Positions 1-4,613 of a stretch of DNA of 16,162 nucleotides are shown piece by piece. The first letter of the stretch is position 1. Each line of letters starts with the position of its first letter. The notes under the pieces were generated by a model. It had not been told where the DNA came from. It was given only the letters and a program-made list of their open reading frames with translations, and made no database searches. Both the position numbers and the translations under genes were made by a program. The stretch is from assembly GCA_958428365.1 (NCBI GenBank), contig CAUAFT010000024.1, positions 1 through 16,162 on the forward strand, written 5' to 3'. The DNA comes from an uncultured Lachnospiraceae bacterium. GTDB taxonomy: Bacteria > Bacillota > Clostridia > Lachnospirales > Lachnospiraceae.

Positions 1-167
1 TTGTAATAGCTTACTTTATCCAAACCATATCAGCAGAAATTTCAGCCTATATTGGGTTTAGTACATTGATGTTACAAATAGGGGCAACAATGGGGATTTT
101 GGTAATTTTATTGATTTGTTACTTCATAAGTACATGGATTATTTTTAGGCGCTCTGTTAATCCATAG
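1..167 (+). CDS. C-terminal end of a membrane protein (partial)
   Basis: An open frame enters from the left edge (first full codon at base 3) and stops at TAG 165-167, giving about 54 residues. It contains a long hydrophobic run around residues 27-48 (MGILVILLICYFISTWIIF), a clear transmembrane helix, and ends in a short basic tail (RRSVNP), as expected for a last helix with a cytoplasmic end. The length and hydrophobicity resemble the last segment of an ABC-2 type permease or immunity-type membrane protein, but too little is present to name a family. It is probably the last gene of the neighbouring (host or other element) region, since a strong hairpin follows it. Confidence 0.6.
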   Translation, partial: VIAYFIQTISAEISAYIGFSTLMLQIGATMGILVILLICYFISTWIIFRRSVNP

Positions 168-201
168 AAAATATGTAATTATTGCATTTCGCACATTCTT
201 T

Positions 202-240
202 AAAGAGGGATAGCACTCTTAATGAACACTATCCCTCTTT
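202..240. terminator. Hairpin terminator between convergent genes
   Basis: A perfect 12-bp inverted repeat, AAAGAGGGATAG (202-213) and CTATCCCTCTTT (229-240), encloses a 15-base loop. It sits between the stop of the rightward membrane-protein fragment (167) and the stop of the leftward small gene (244). Its A/T ends give a short T run on both strands, so it can serve both genes. Confidence 0.75.
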
Positions 241-243
241 CAC

Positions 244-483
244 TTAATAAAGTTCTAATGAATCTTCTGCATCCACCCACATCTGTAAATTGCCCTCAAG
301 ATATAATCTTGCATATTCCAAAGGCTCATCCACAGCTAATGAAGTAAGTGCACATTCTGATCCATATGTGGTTTTTAAATCTTTTTCAGCTTCCCAGCAG
401 TCAATGCGAAGCATATATCCAGCACTTGTGTAAACATCAATACTATCGTGATTTATGTTGTATTCTGCATAAATTGTTCTCAT
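244..483 (-). CDS. Small hypothetical protein, DUF6061-like
   Basis: This is a 79-residue acidic protein on the minus strand. Its pattern is an N-terminal strand (TIYAEYNINHDSIDVYTSAG), a 'RIDCWEAE' stretch, then 'DEPLEYARLYLEGNLQMW'. I associate that layout (short strands, 'IDC', then 'PLEYAxLxLxG') with the DUF6061 family of small Clostridia proteins; the assignment is from memory and tentative. The function of the family is unknown. The ATG at 481-483 is preceded on the minus strand by GGAG about 10 bases upstream (plus positions about 494-497). No signal peptide or membrane segment is visible. It stands alone, separated from the phage switch genes by about 500 bases, and could be host or prophage cargo. 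Confidence 0.65.
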   Translation of the reverse strand: MRTIYAEYNINHDSIDVYTSAGYMLRIDCWEAEKDLKTTYGSECALTSLAVDEPLEYARLYLEGNLQMWVDAEDSLELY

Positions 484-597
484 CGTATCTTATCTCCATT
501 TTCTTTTAATAATCAGTTATAGAGTTAAATATCGAAAACATTTCAATCAGTTCACCATGTCGTTATTGTTATATGTTATATTGTGTTATGAAATTTT

Positions 598-664
598 CTT
601 TCCCTTAATTTTTCCCATATTAAGGTTCATGAAAAGCAATGGGAAAATGTAACACAAGGGAAAG
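598..664. repeat. Nested inverted repeat in gene-free region
   Basis: CTTTCCCTT (598-606) pairs with AAGGGAAAG (656-664). Inside it, TTTTCCCAT (610-618) pairs with ATGGGAAAA (639-647). Further out, TTGTGTTA (581-588) pairs with TAACACAA (650-657), a competing fold. AAGGGAAAG is repeated directly at 668-676. The region lies in about 500 bases without an intact gene at the left edge of the phage genes. It could be a recombinase arm-site region or a structured RNA; nothing in the sequence decides. Confidence 0.4.
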
Positions 665-718
665 AGTAAGGGAAAGTTCACTTGCTACAAACTTAGTATT
701 TTCAAGGGTTTGCGAAGA

Positions 719-733
719 ATTTGATAATCAAAT
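719..733. repeat. 15-bp palindrome at the edge of the Xre remnant
   Basis: ATTTGAT-A-ATCAAAT is a perfect 7-bp inverted repeat around one central base. It overlaps the point (728) where the readable frame of the decayed Xre gene begins, so it may mark a recombination or deletion junction. An operator is an alternative. Confidence 0.35.
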
Positions 734-904
734 ATAACAGTTATTAAATTTCCTAAAATATGTGAAATATCAACTGGAATTAGCCATGGTGCACTACATA
801 ACTACGAAATAGAAAAACGCTACCCAAGAATGGATCAGATGGAGGCGATTGCGAAAGTCCTGGGGGTGAAGATCACTGACCTGTTTGACTCTGATTATAA
901 ATAA
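728..904 (+). pseudogene. 5'-truncated Xre-type HTH regulator
   Basis: The frame ending at TAA 902-904 reads ...ISTGISHGALHNYEIEKRYP... followed by RMDQMEAIAKVLGVKITDLF. This is the second half of an Xre/Cro helix-turn-helix domain: recognition helix, the 'NYExxKRxP' turn, then the 'L..IAKxLGVxxxxLF' final helices. The first two helices are missing. In-frame stops lie just upstream (TGA 722-724, TAA 725-727), and no start codon or ribosome site precedes the conserved part. A terminator follows the stop at once, so the 3' end of the old gene is intact while its 5' end has been lost. I read it as the remnant of a regulator from an earlier or rearranged switch region; it is unrelated in sequence to the intact repressor at 1166-1558. 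Confidence 0.7.
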
Positions 905-905
905 T

Positions 906-928
906 ATCCACGTTTGTGGATGTTTTTT
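906..928 (+). terminator. Intrinsic terminator after the Xre remnant
   Basis: ATCCAC (906-911) and GTGGAT (916-921) form a 6-bp stem with a GTTT loop, followed by a G and six T residues (923-928). It begins two bases after the stop of the broken regulator and is oriented to stop rightward transcription. Confidence 0.7.
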
Positions 929-954
929 GTATATATATTCCATTTTTCTATAAT
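927..954 (+). promoter_or_regulatory. Candidate promoter for the 1002 gene
   Basis: TTGTAT (927-932), a 16-base spacer and TATAAT (949-954) form a plausible sigma-A promoter. It lies just after the terminator and about 50 bases before the start at 1002. The -10 is consensus; the -35 matches only in part. Confidence 0.45.
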
Positions 955-1001
955 TGTGTTAAAATATTTTCATGATTAGGGGAGGAAAGGAGAAAAATTA
1001 T

Positions 1002-1169
1002 ATGTACAAAAGATCTAGTACGAAAATGACGAATGAGGAATATCGGGTCAGTTCTCCGGATTATGGGGAGTTGATAATTGAGATGGTATATAAAATAGGT
1101 AAAACTGATAATAAATTTTTATGTCAAATATATACAATTATGCATAGACATATAAAAAAGGAGGGTTAA
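1002..1169 (+). CDS. Small hypothetical protein beside the repressor
   Basis: This 55-residue protein starts at ATG 1002, chosen because AAAGGAG (986-992) lies 9 bases upstream; the ATG at 972 has no such site. Its second half (ELIIEMVYKIGKTDNKFLCQ) and the end 'IYTIMHRHIKKEG' resemble a small helical protein often encoded next to repressors in Firmicutes prophages and integrative elements: 'NEEYR', then hydrophobic helices with a 'FLxxIYTIxxRHIKK' end. Its role is unknown. It converges on the repressor, and both stop codons sit in a shared hairpin, so its transcription could oppose or buffer the repressor transcript. The basic tail could bind nucleic acid, which is a guess. Confidence 0.6.
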   Translation: MYKRSSTKMTNEEYRVSSPDYGELIIEMVYKIGKTDNKFLCQIYTIMHRHIKKEG

Positions 1170-1184
1170 TCCCCTCCTTTTTTT
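1154..1184. terminator. Shared bidirectional terminator
   Basis: A 12-bp perfect stem (AAAAAAGGAGGG 1154-1165; CCCTCCTTTTTT 1172-1183) with a 6-base loop and A/T-rich ends works on both strands. It contains the stop codons of both convergent genes: TAA 1167-1169 on plus, and the repressor stop at 1168-1166 on minus. Confidence 0.85.
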
Positions 1185-1558
1185 AAATTTTCTAATAACT
1201 CTTTGCTAAATTCCAATAAGACATCCTGCGATTTATCATCCAATTTTTGATAAGTTTTCATTATTCCTTTAATAATATCGTAAAATGGATTATCTTCTTC
1301 TAATAAATCAGAGACTATGGCGGCAGTTTCATCCTCTGGAATTTCATACATTTCTCCTTCGCCGGTTCTAAGCCATTCCTCATTTACATTAAACTCTCGG
1401 CAAACAGAATCAATAAATAAATCTCTTGGGCGAACGCTATCGTTATTTAAAATTTTCCAAATATATGCAGAAGTGACATTTGTTTTTTTTGCAATAGATG
1501 TTTGACTTTCGCCAGAATCTAAAAAAACCTTTCTTAATCTCGTTAGCATACTTTCCAT
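1166..1558 (-). CDS. Xre/CI-like prophage repressor without peptidase domain
   Basis: This 130-residue protein has an N-terminal helix-turn-helix at about residues 6-62: 'ESQTSIAKKTNVTSAYIWKI' covers helices 2-3, and 'FNVNEEWLRTGEGEMY' is the typical end of the Xre domain in Firmicutes phage repressors. The rest (about 75-128) is helical and charged (ending LLENLKK) and is likely an oligomerisation region. There is no S24/LexA-type Ser-Lys autoprotease domain, so RecA-driven self-cleavage is not expected; induction would need an antirepressor or another signal (inference). The ATG at 1558 has AAGGAGGT 6 bases upstream on the minus strand. It is divergent from the early operon and separated from it by the three-operator region, the expected layout for a lysogeny repressor. 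Confidence 0.85.
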   Translation of the reverse strand: MESMLTRLRKVFLDSGESQTSIAKKTNVTSAYIWKILNNDSVRPRDLFIDSVCREFNVNEEWLRTGEGEMYEIPEDETAAIVSDLLEEDNPFYDIIKGIMKTYQKLDDKSQDVLLEFSKELLENLKKGGD

Positions 1559-1581
1559 ATGTTTACCTCCTTGTCGTAATT

Positions 1582-1610
1582 ATAATACCAGACTATTAAA
1601 TAAAAAGCAA
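1582..1610 (-). promoter_or_regulatory. Candidate repressor promoter
   Basis: On the minus strand, TTGCTT (1610-1605), a 17-base spacer and TATTAT (1587-1582) lie about 24 bases upstream of the repressor start. The leftmost operator (1617-1633) abuts its upstream side. Both hexamers are imperfect. Confidence 0.4.
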
Positions 1611-1616
1611 CACAAA

Positions 1617-1684
1617 TTTAAACCCAGTTTAAAAAACTGATTGACATTTAAACTTAGTTGATATATACTTAAACCAAGTTAAAA
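1617..1684. promoter_or_regulatory. Three-site operator array of the lysogeny switch
   Basis: Three related 17-bp sites lie in the repressor/early intergenic region. O1 TTTAAACCCAGTTTAAA (1617-1633) has perfect 7-bp arms around a 3-base centre. O2 TTTAAACTTAGTTGATA is at 1647-1663 and O3 CTTAAACCAAGTTAAAA at 1668-1684. Start-to-start distances are 30 and 21 bp, close to whole helical turns. O2 occupies the whole spacer of the rightward promoter; O3 covers the end of its -10 and the start region; O1 lies toward the repressor promoter. This is the classic arrangement for repression of the early operon with autoregulation. Confidence 0.8.
1641..1669 (+). promoter_or_regulatory. Early rightward promoter (PR-like)
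   Basis: A consensus -35 TTGACA (1641-1646), a 17-base spacer and TATACT (1664-1669) drive the gene at 1699 and probably the operon that follows. Operators O2 and O3 overlap it. Confidence 0.85.
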
Positions 1685-1698
1685 GTGGAGGTGAGAAA

Positions 1699-1857
1699 AT
1701 GGAAGAAATCAAAGAAAAGATGTTAAAAATGGCTGCAGATATTGAAAAAGATATTGAGAACTTAAGGAAGAGCAACCCGGAGCAGCTTATGGGCGCCGAA
1801 ATTATGGCTTTAAATGCTTTGTGCAATGCTGCAAAGACACTGAAAGAAATTGGCTAG
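1699..1857 (+). CDS. Small helical protein, first gene of the early operon
   Basis: This 52-residue protein starts at ATG 1699 with GGAGGTG (1687-1693) 5 bases upstream and stops at TAG 1855-1857. The sequence is helical and amphipathic (KEKMLKMAADIEKDIENLRK..., then ALNALCNAAKTLKEIG) and has no helix-turn-helix. It occupies the place where cro normally sits in a lambda-like switch but does not look like Cro. I do not recognise a named family. A hairpin overlaps its stop codon. A short coiled-coil partner of a regulator is possible but unsupported. Confidence 0.7.
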   Translation: MEEIKEKMLKMAADIEKDIENLRKSNPEQLMGAEIMALNALCNAAKTLKEIG

Positions 1858-1874
1858 GCGAAATACCTAGCCAA
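1850..1874 (-). terminator. Terminator of the leftward 1883 gene
   Basis: TTGGCTAGG (1850-1858) and CCTAGCCAA (1866-1874) form a perfect 9-bp stem with a 7-base loop. The T-rich side lies on the minus strand (ATTTCTTT after the stem), so it fits the end of the leftward gene. The hairpin also overlaps the stop of the rightward gene and could weaken read-through from the early promoter. Confidence 0.6.
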
Positions 1875-1882
1875 AAGGATGA

Positions 1883-2068
1883 TTATATTTTCATCCATCC
1901 AGTGGGATTTCCGCAAACAGGACATTTCGGAAGTTTAGATTTTTTATCAAATACCACTACTGCTTTGTCATCGGTTGTTTCGTGAGGACACACGATGCAA
2001 GCATATATTCCAGGCTCAACTTCTTGCCCAGTAGTCGGATATCCCATATCTGGAAAAAGACCATCCAT
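1883..2068 (-). CDS. Small zinc-ribbon protein, antisense to the operon
   Basis: This 61-residue protein has two CxxC knuckles, C24/C27 (CIVC) and C49/C52 (CPVC), followed by GNPTGWMKI: a rubredoxin-like zinc ribbon that should bind one metal ion. The function is unknown. The ATG at 2066-2068 is preceded on the minus strand by GGGAGGTG (2082-2075), about 6 bases away. Its promoter is the extended -10 in the 40-bp element at 2075-2114, and its terminator is the hairpin at 1850-1874. It is therefore an independent leftward unit inside a rightward operon, as expected for a moron-type gene expressed in the lysogen (inference). Confidence 0.75.
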   Translation of the reverse strand: MDGLFPDMGYPTTGQEVEPGIYACIVCPHETTDDKAVVVFDKKSKLPKCPVCGNPTGWMKI

Positions 2069-2074
2069 AATTTA

Positions 2075-2114
2075 CACCTCCCATCTTAAAGGGAGTATAT
2101 CACAGAAAGGAAGT
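2075..2114 (-). promoter_or_regulatory. 40-bp antisense promoter element, copy A
   Basis: This 40-bp stretch is 35/40 identical to 2626-2665. On the minus strand it carries an extended -10, TGATATACT (2102-2094), followed by the ribosome site GGGAGGTG of the leftward gene. Its plus-strand end (AAGGAAG, 2107-2113) is the ribosome site of the rightward gene at 2122. No good -35 is visible, as is common for extended -10 promoters. Confidence 0.65.
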
Positions 2115-2121
2115 GGGATCT

Positions 2122-2286
2122 ATGGAAAAAGAAAGAGAAAGCAATATTGAAAAGACCGTTCAGATTTTAATGCAGTTAGATGAAAAGAGCTTACTGTTAG
2201 TTGATAGCGGTGCGAAACTCTTGGCGGCAAGACAGAATATGGACAAAGAGATAAGTGATTGTGACAAGCGGTTGGCGAAAACGTAG
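2122..2286 (+). CDS. Small hypothetical phage protein
   Basis: This 54-residue protein starts at ATG 2122 with AAGGAAG (2107-2113) 8 bases upstream and ends at TAG 2284-2286. It is highly charged and helical (MEKERESNIEKTVQILMQLD..., LLAARQNMDKEISDCDKR) and probably forms a short coiled coil. I recall similar 'LDEKSLLLxDSGAKLLxxR' proteins in Clostridia prophages, but no function is known to me. The next gene's ribosome site overlaps its stop. Confidence 0.65.
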   Translation: MEKERESNIEKTVQILMQLDEKSLLLVDSGAKLLAARQNMDKEISDCDKRLAKT

Positions 2287-2302
2287 GAAAGGAGATGAAA
2301 AT

Positions 2303-2464
2303 ATGAGGATAATCGGAAGAGTTGTGGAGATCAAGGAAGTGACAGATTATAAAATGGCAAACGAACTTCTGGAGGATTGCTCATGGTCGTTACGCGACAT
2401 AGCGACCACGGGCAAAAAAATCGTTTACATTATGGTTAGAACAGAATCAAGAGATTTTGCCTAA
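2303..2464 (+). CDS. Small hypothetical protein, 'W-L' type
   Basis: This 53-residue protein starts at ATG 2303, chosen because AAAGGAG (2288-2294) lies 8 bases upstream; an in-frame ATG at 2255 has no such site. The layout is beta strand (RIIGRVVEIKEV), helix (KMANELLED), 'CSWSLRDIA', strand (KKIVYIMVR). This strand-helix-W-strand pattern occurs in many small phage proteins of unknown role. The 3' end overlaps by 18 bases the 3' end of a convergent gene (2447-2620) whose product has the same pattern. Confidence 0.6.
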   Translation: MRIIGRVVEIKEVTDYKMANELLEDCSWSLRDIATTGKKIVYIMVRTESRDFA

Positions 2465-2620
2465 TATGTAAAGCACAACGTAATCATCTGGAACTTGGAA
2501 ATTTGGAACAAAGTGCTGAGTGTCTATCAAAATCCACTCGCCAGAATCCAATTTTTCATTAACTTCATCGATATCGTCGATTTTTACAATTTTCTTTACA
2601 TCCGTAATTAAATTTGGCAT
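2447..2620 (-). CDS. Small hypothetical protein, antisense 'W-L' type
   Basis: A 57-residue minus-strand frame runs from ATG 2620-2618 to TGA 2449-2447. It reads MPNLITDVKKIVKIDDIDEV, then a helix (NEKLDSG), EWILIDT and a last strand (YVVLYILGK). The ribosome site GGGAGGTG (2633-2626) is 5 bases upstream. A consensus extended -10 (TGATATAAT) lies just before it in the second copy of the 40-bp element. The start region is therefore organised exactly like that of the leftward zinc-ribbon gene, which supports this short frame. The product resembles the convergent protein at 2303-2464 in layout, and the two genes overlap tail to tail. Function unknown. Confidence 0.7.
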   Translation of the reverse strand: MPNLITDVKKIVKIDDIDEVNEKLDSGEWILIDTQHFVPNFQVPDDYVVLYILGKIS

Positions 2621-2625
2621 TAATC

Positions 2626-2665
2626 CACCTCCCTTCTTAGGGGGATTATATCACAGGAAGGAAGT
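2626..2665 (-). promoter_or_regulatory. 40-bp antisense promoter element, copy B
   Basis: This second copy differs from 2075-2114 at 5 of 40 positions. The minus strand carries a perfect extended -10, TGATATAAT (2653-2645), followed closely by GGGAGGTG for the leftward gene. Its plus-strand end (AAGGAAG, 2658-2664) is the ribosome site for the rightward GTG start at 2674. Confidence 0.7.
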
Positions 2666-2673
2666 AGAAGAAA

Positions 2674-2955
2674 GTGAGTAAAATTGATGAATTAACGATA
2701 AATGTGAATTGTGAGCAAAAACCAAGCAATGCACCACATATTGAAATCAAACAGGAAGGAATGACAGCAAATGTTTTTATTGATGGACAGAAAGTTAATG
2801 GTGTGAGAAAAATCAACTTTGAGTATGAATGTACAAATTGCATACCGGTGTTACAGTTGGAATTTCTTGCAACAGATATGGCGATTGATGGAATTATTGC
2901 GCCGGATTTACCGGAAGTTTTAAAACCATTCTATAAGAAAGTGGATAAAGAGTAG
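2674..2955 (+). CDS. Hypothetical phage protein
   Basis: This 93-residue protein starts with GTG 2674, 9 bases after AAGGAAG (2658-2664). The first half is strand-rich (KIDELTINVNCEQKPSNAPH, then TANVFIDGQKVNGVRKINFEYE). The end has a 'LQLEFLATDMAIDG...PDLPEVLKPFYKKV' segment. It contains four Cys/His residues that do not form an obvious metal site. I recall this shape as a recurrent hypothetical in Clostridia prophages but know no function. It is second in line after copy B of the duplicated element and belongs to the rightward operon. Confidence 0.65.
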   Translation: MSKIDELTINVNCEQKPSNAPHIEIKQEGMTANVFIDGQKVNGVRKINFEYECTNCIPVLQLEFLATDMAIDGIIAPDLPEVLKPFYKKVDKE

Positions 2956-2975
2956 GAAGAAAGGAAAAGGGTACC

Positions 2976-3023
2976 ATGGAAAATACCAATGAAGAGTATC
3001 GAAGTGCACAGATTAATATTTAG
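2976..3023 (+). other. 15-codon mini-ORF (MENTNEEYR...)
   Basis: ATG 2976 to TAG 3021-3023 encodes MENTNEEYRSAQINI. Its 'TNEEYR' matches the start of the 55-residue protein at 1002 (MTNEEYR). The stop codon is part of the next gene's AGGAGG. It may be a truncated copy of the 1002 family or a leader peptide coupled to the Spo0A-like gene; it may also be chance. Confidence 0.25.
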
Positions 3024-3032
3024 GAGGAAAAC

Positions 3033-3413
3033 ATGGAGAAACAAATGAACATAGCAATACAGAAGACATTAAGCCAGATTGGAACGCCACATAATATAAA
3101 AGGATATCTATATCTGGTTTCTGCTATCGAGAAATGTATCGATGATAGAAAAAAGCTGAATGGCATTATTAAGGGGCTATATGCAGAGATTGCGGAAGAA
3201 AATGGAGATACCGCGATGAGGGTAGAACGGTCTTTAAGATATGCGATAGAAGTTTCATGGAAACGCGGAAATGTTGATATGGTTTCAAGATTGTTTGGTT
3301 ACACCATTAATAGTGACAGGGGAAAGCCTACAAATTCAGAGTTTATTGCATACTTATGCGATTTCATTTCTCTACATGGAGAAGAAATCGCAAATGGAAC
3401 ATATTTGTTTTGA
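3033..3413 (+). CDS. Spo0A C-terminal-domain DNA-binding protein
   Basis: This 126-residue protein matches the effector domain of the sporulation regulator Spo0A (Spo0A_C) almost from end to end. It has 'GTPHNIKGYLYL' (17-28), 'LYAEIAEENGDTAMRVERSL' (49-68, the HTH), 'YAIEVSWKRGNVD' (70-82), 'LFGYTI' (87-92) and 'GKPTNSEFIA' (97-106). The 'RVER' segment of the recognition helix, which in Spo0A contacts the 0A box, is kept. The N-terminal receiver domain is absent, so it cannot be phosphorylated like Spo0A and may bind constitutively. It could repress or mimic Spo0A targets in the host, or regulate phage genes (inference). ATG 3033 follows AGGAGG (3022-3027) by 5 bases. Confidence 0.9.
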   Translation: MEKQMNIAIQKTLSQIGTPHNIKGYLYLVSAIEKCIDDRKKLNGIIKGLYAEIAEENGDTAMRVERSLRYAIEVSWKRGNVDMVSRLFGYTINSDRGKPTNSEFIAYLCDFISLHGEEIANGTYLF

Positions 3414-3462
3414 GATTATGAGCAAAATGATAAAGAAAATCAATTTTTGAGGAGAGACAAAA

Positions 3463-3639
3463 ATGAACAGTTCAGATTTGAATGATGCGGATTTAGAAAT
3501 GATATGCAAGCTCAGAATGGCAGGTCTGGCGATTGAACTTAATAATGGCAGGATTACGGGAATGATGATGGAGCGTCCAACAGAGATCCAAATAATGAGG
3601 TTTATGCAGGAGGCGAGGGAAATTGGTGTAAAAAGATAA
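3463..3639 (+). CDS. Small hypothetical protein
   Basis: This 58-residue protein starts at ATG 3463 after GAGGAGAG (3449-3456) and ends at TAA 3637-3639. It is Met-rich and probably helical (DADLEMICKLRMAGLAIELN, then 'ITGMMMERPTEIQIMRFMQE' and AREIGVKR). No motif or family recognised. It follows the Spo0A-like gene in the same direction by 49 bases and precedes the SSB gene by 85 bases in which I see no further feature. Confidence 0.55.
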   Translation: MNSSDLNDADLEMICKLRMAGLAIELNNGRITGMMMERPTEIQIMRFMQEAREIGVKR

Positions 3640-3724
3640 GGACATAGAGAGTGACAACTCGACTACGTCCCATAAAAAATAGAATACAAATTGATTATAT
3701 AGAAAAGTCAGGAGAAATGCAAAT

Positions 3725-4357
3725 ATGATAAATGAAAATAATAAAGTACATATAATTGGAACTATCCTTGAAGATATTACATATAGCCACGAAACCCTTA
3801 AAGAAAGATTTTATCAGGCATTCGTAGAGGCTGAAAGAACCAGCGGACGCATTGATATTGTTCCGATTCTTGTATCGGAGAGAATATGCGACATTTCGGG
3901 ACTTGTAGGAAAACATGTTGAGATTAATGGTGATTTCCGCTCATTCAATAAGATGATAAGTACTGAGAAGAGTAAATTGCAACTTAATGTATTCGTGAAG
4001 GAGATAGCGCATATTGATGATGATTTCTTTATTGCTCAGGAAAATGAGATTTTTCTGGACGGTTATATCTGCAAGGAACCGATCTACAGAAAGACGCCTC
4101 TGGGAAGGGAGATCGCGGATCTTCTGGTGGCGGTCAACCGATCCTATGGAAAAGCAGATTATATTCCATGTATCTGCTGGGGCAGAAACGCCTGTTATGC
4201 ATCCAACTTTGAGATTGGGACTCATGTATGTGTTGAGGGCAGGATACAGAGTCGCGAATATATCAAAAAGCTGTCCGAGGAAGAATCAGAAACGAGAATA
4301 GCTTATGAGGTATCGGCAAATAGAATTGAGTCGACGGAGGAAAATGCTAATGATTAA
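3725..4357 (+). CDS. ssb: Single-stranded DNA-binding protein with two OB folds
   Basis: This 210-residue protein has two consecutive OB-fold halves, at about residues 6-98 (NKVHIIGTILEDI ... KHVEINGDFRSF ... KLQLNVFVKEI) and 107-203 (NEIFLDGYICKEPIYRKTPL ... ADLLVAVNRSYGKADYIPCI ... VCVEGRIQSREY). The second half has typical SSB features: 'GxIxxxPxxRxTPxGxxIxxxxxAVNR', a 'CWG' after the DYIP strand, and 'VEGRIQSREY'. A usual SSB is 110-170 residues with one OB fold, so this is a fused tandem form known in Clostridia phages. No acidic DDDIPF-type tip is present (it ends EENAND). It should coat single strands during recombination and replication. ATG 3725 has AGGAG 10 bases upstream. Confidence 0.85.
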   Translation: MINENNKVHIIGTILEDITYSHETLKERFYQAFVEAERTSGRIDIVPILVSERICDISGLVGKHVEINGDFRSFNKMISTEKSKLQLNVFVKEIAHIDDDFFIAQENEIFLDGYICKEPIYRKTPLGREIADLLVAVNRSYGKADYIPCICWGRNACYASNFEIGTHVCVEGRIQSREYIKKLSEEESETRIAYEVSANRIESTEENAND

Positions 4358-4613
4358 ATGTGATAATGTTTCAGTTCAAATTACAGGAAACGGGATAGAT
4401 GTTCTATCGGAGTTAGGTTTGCTTACATACAGCGTTATTACTATTATGCAACAGAATATGGCAGATGAACGCGCTGTTGATGTTGTAAAGATGGCGATAG
4501 ACGCAGCAATTGAATTGAGCAGTCAGAATGCAGAACAAAAAAGGATGTATGAAGTTACAGAAATATTAAATAATATGAAGAAAACGGAGGAACAGATATG
4601 CAGATTAAATTAA
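4350..4613 (+). CDS. Small hypothetical protein between SSB and ATPase
   Basis: This 87-residue protein starts at ATG 4350, 9 bases after GGAGG (4336-4340); an in-frame ATG at 4344 is too close to that site. It overlaps the SSB stop by 8 bases and its own end overlaps the ATPase start by 16 bases, so all three genes are translationally coupled. The sequence has a short N-terminal strand pair (MIKCDNVSVQITGNGIDVLS), then helices (TYSVITIMQQNMADERAVDV... EVTEILNNMKKTEEQICRL). No family recognised; the context suggests an accessory of the recombination module. Confidence 0.65.
   Translation: MIKCDNVSVQITGNGIDVLSELGLLTYSVITIMQQNMADERAVDVVKMAIDAAIELSSQNAEQKRMYEVTEILNNMKKTEEQICRLN

Noticed and set aside
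1..240. tRNA or attachment core at the left edge
   Set aside because: No cloverleaf-type arms or TTCNA loop could be found; the only strong structure is the 202-240 terminator.
3415..3450. 10-codon ORF after the Spo0A-like gene
   Set aside because: No ribosome site, no recognisable pattern, and it ends within the next gene's leader.
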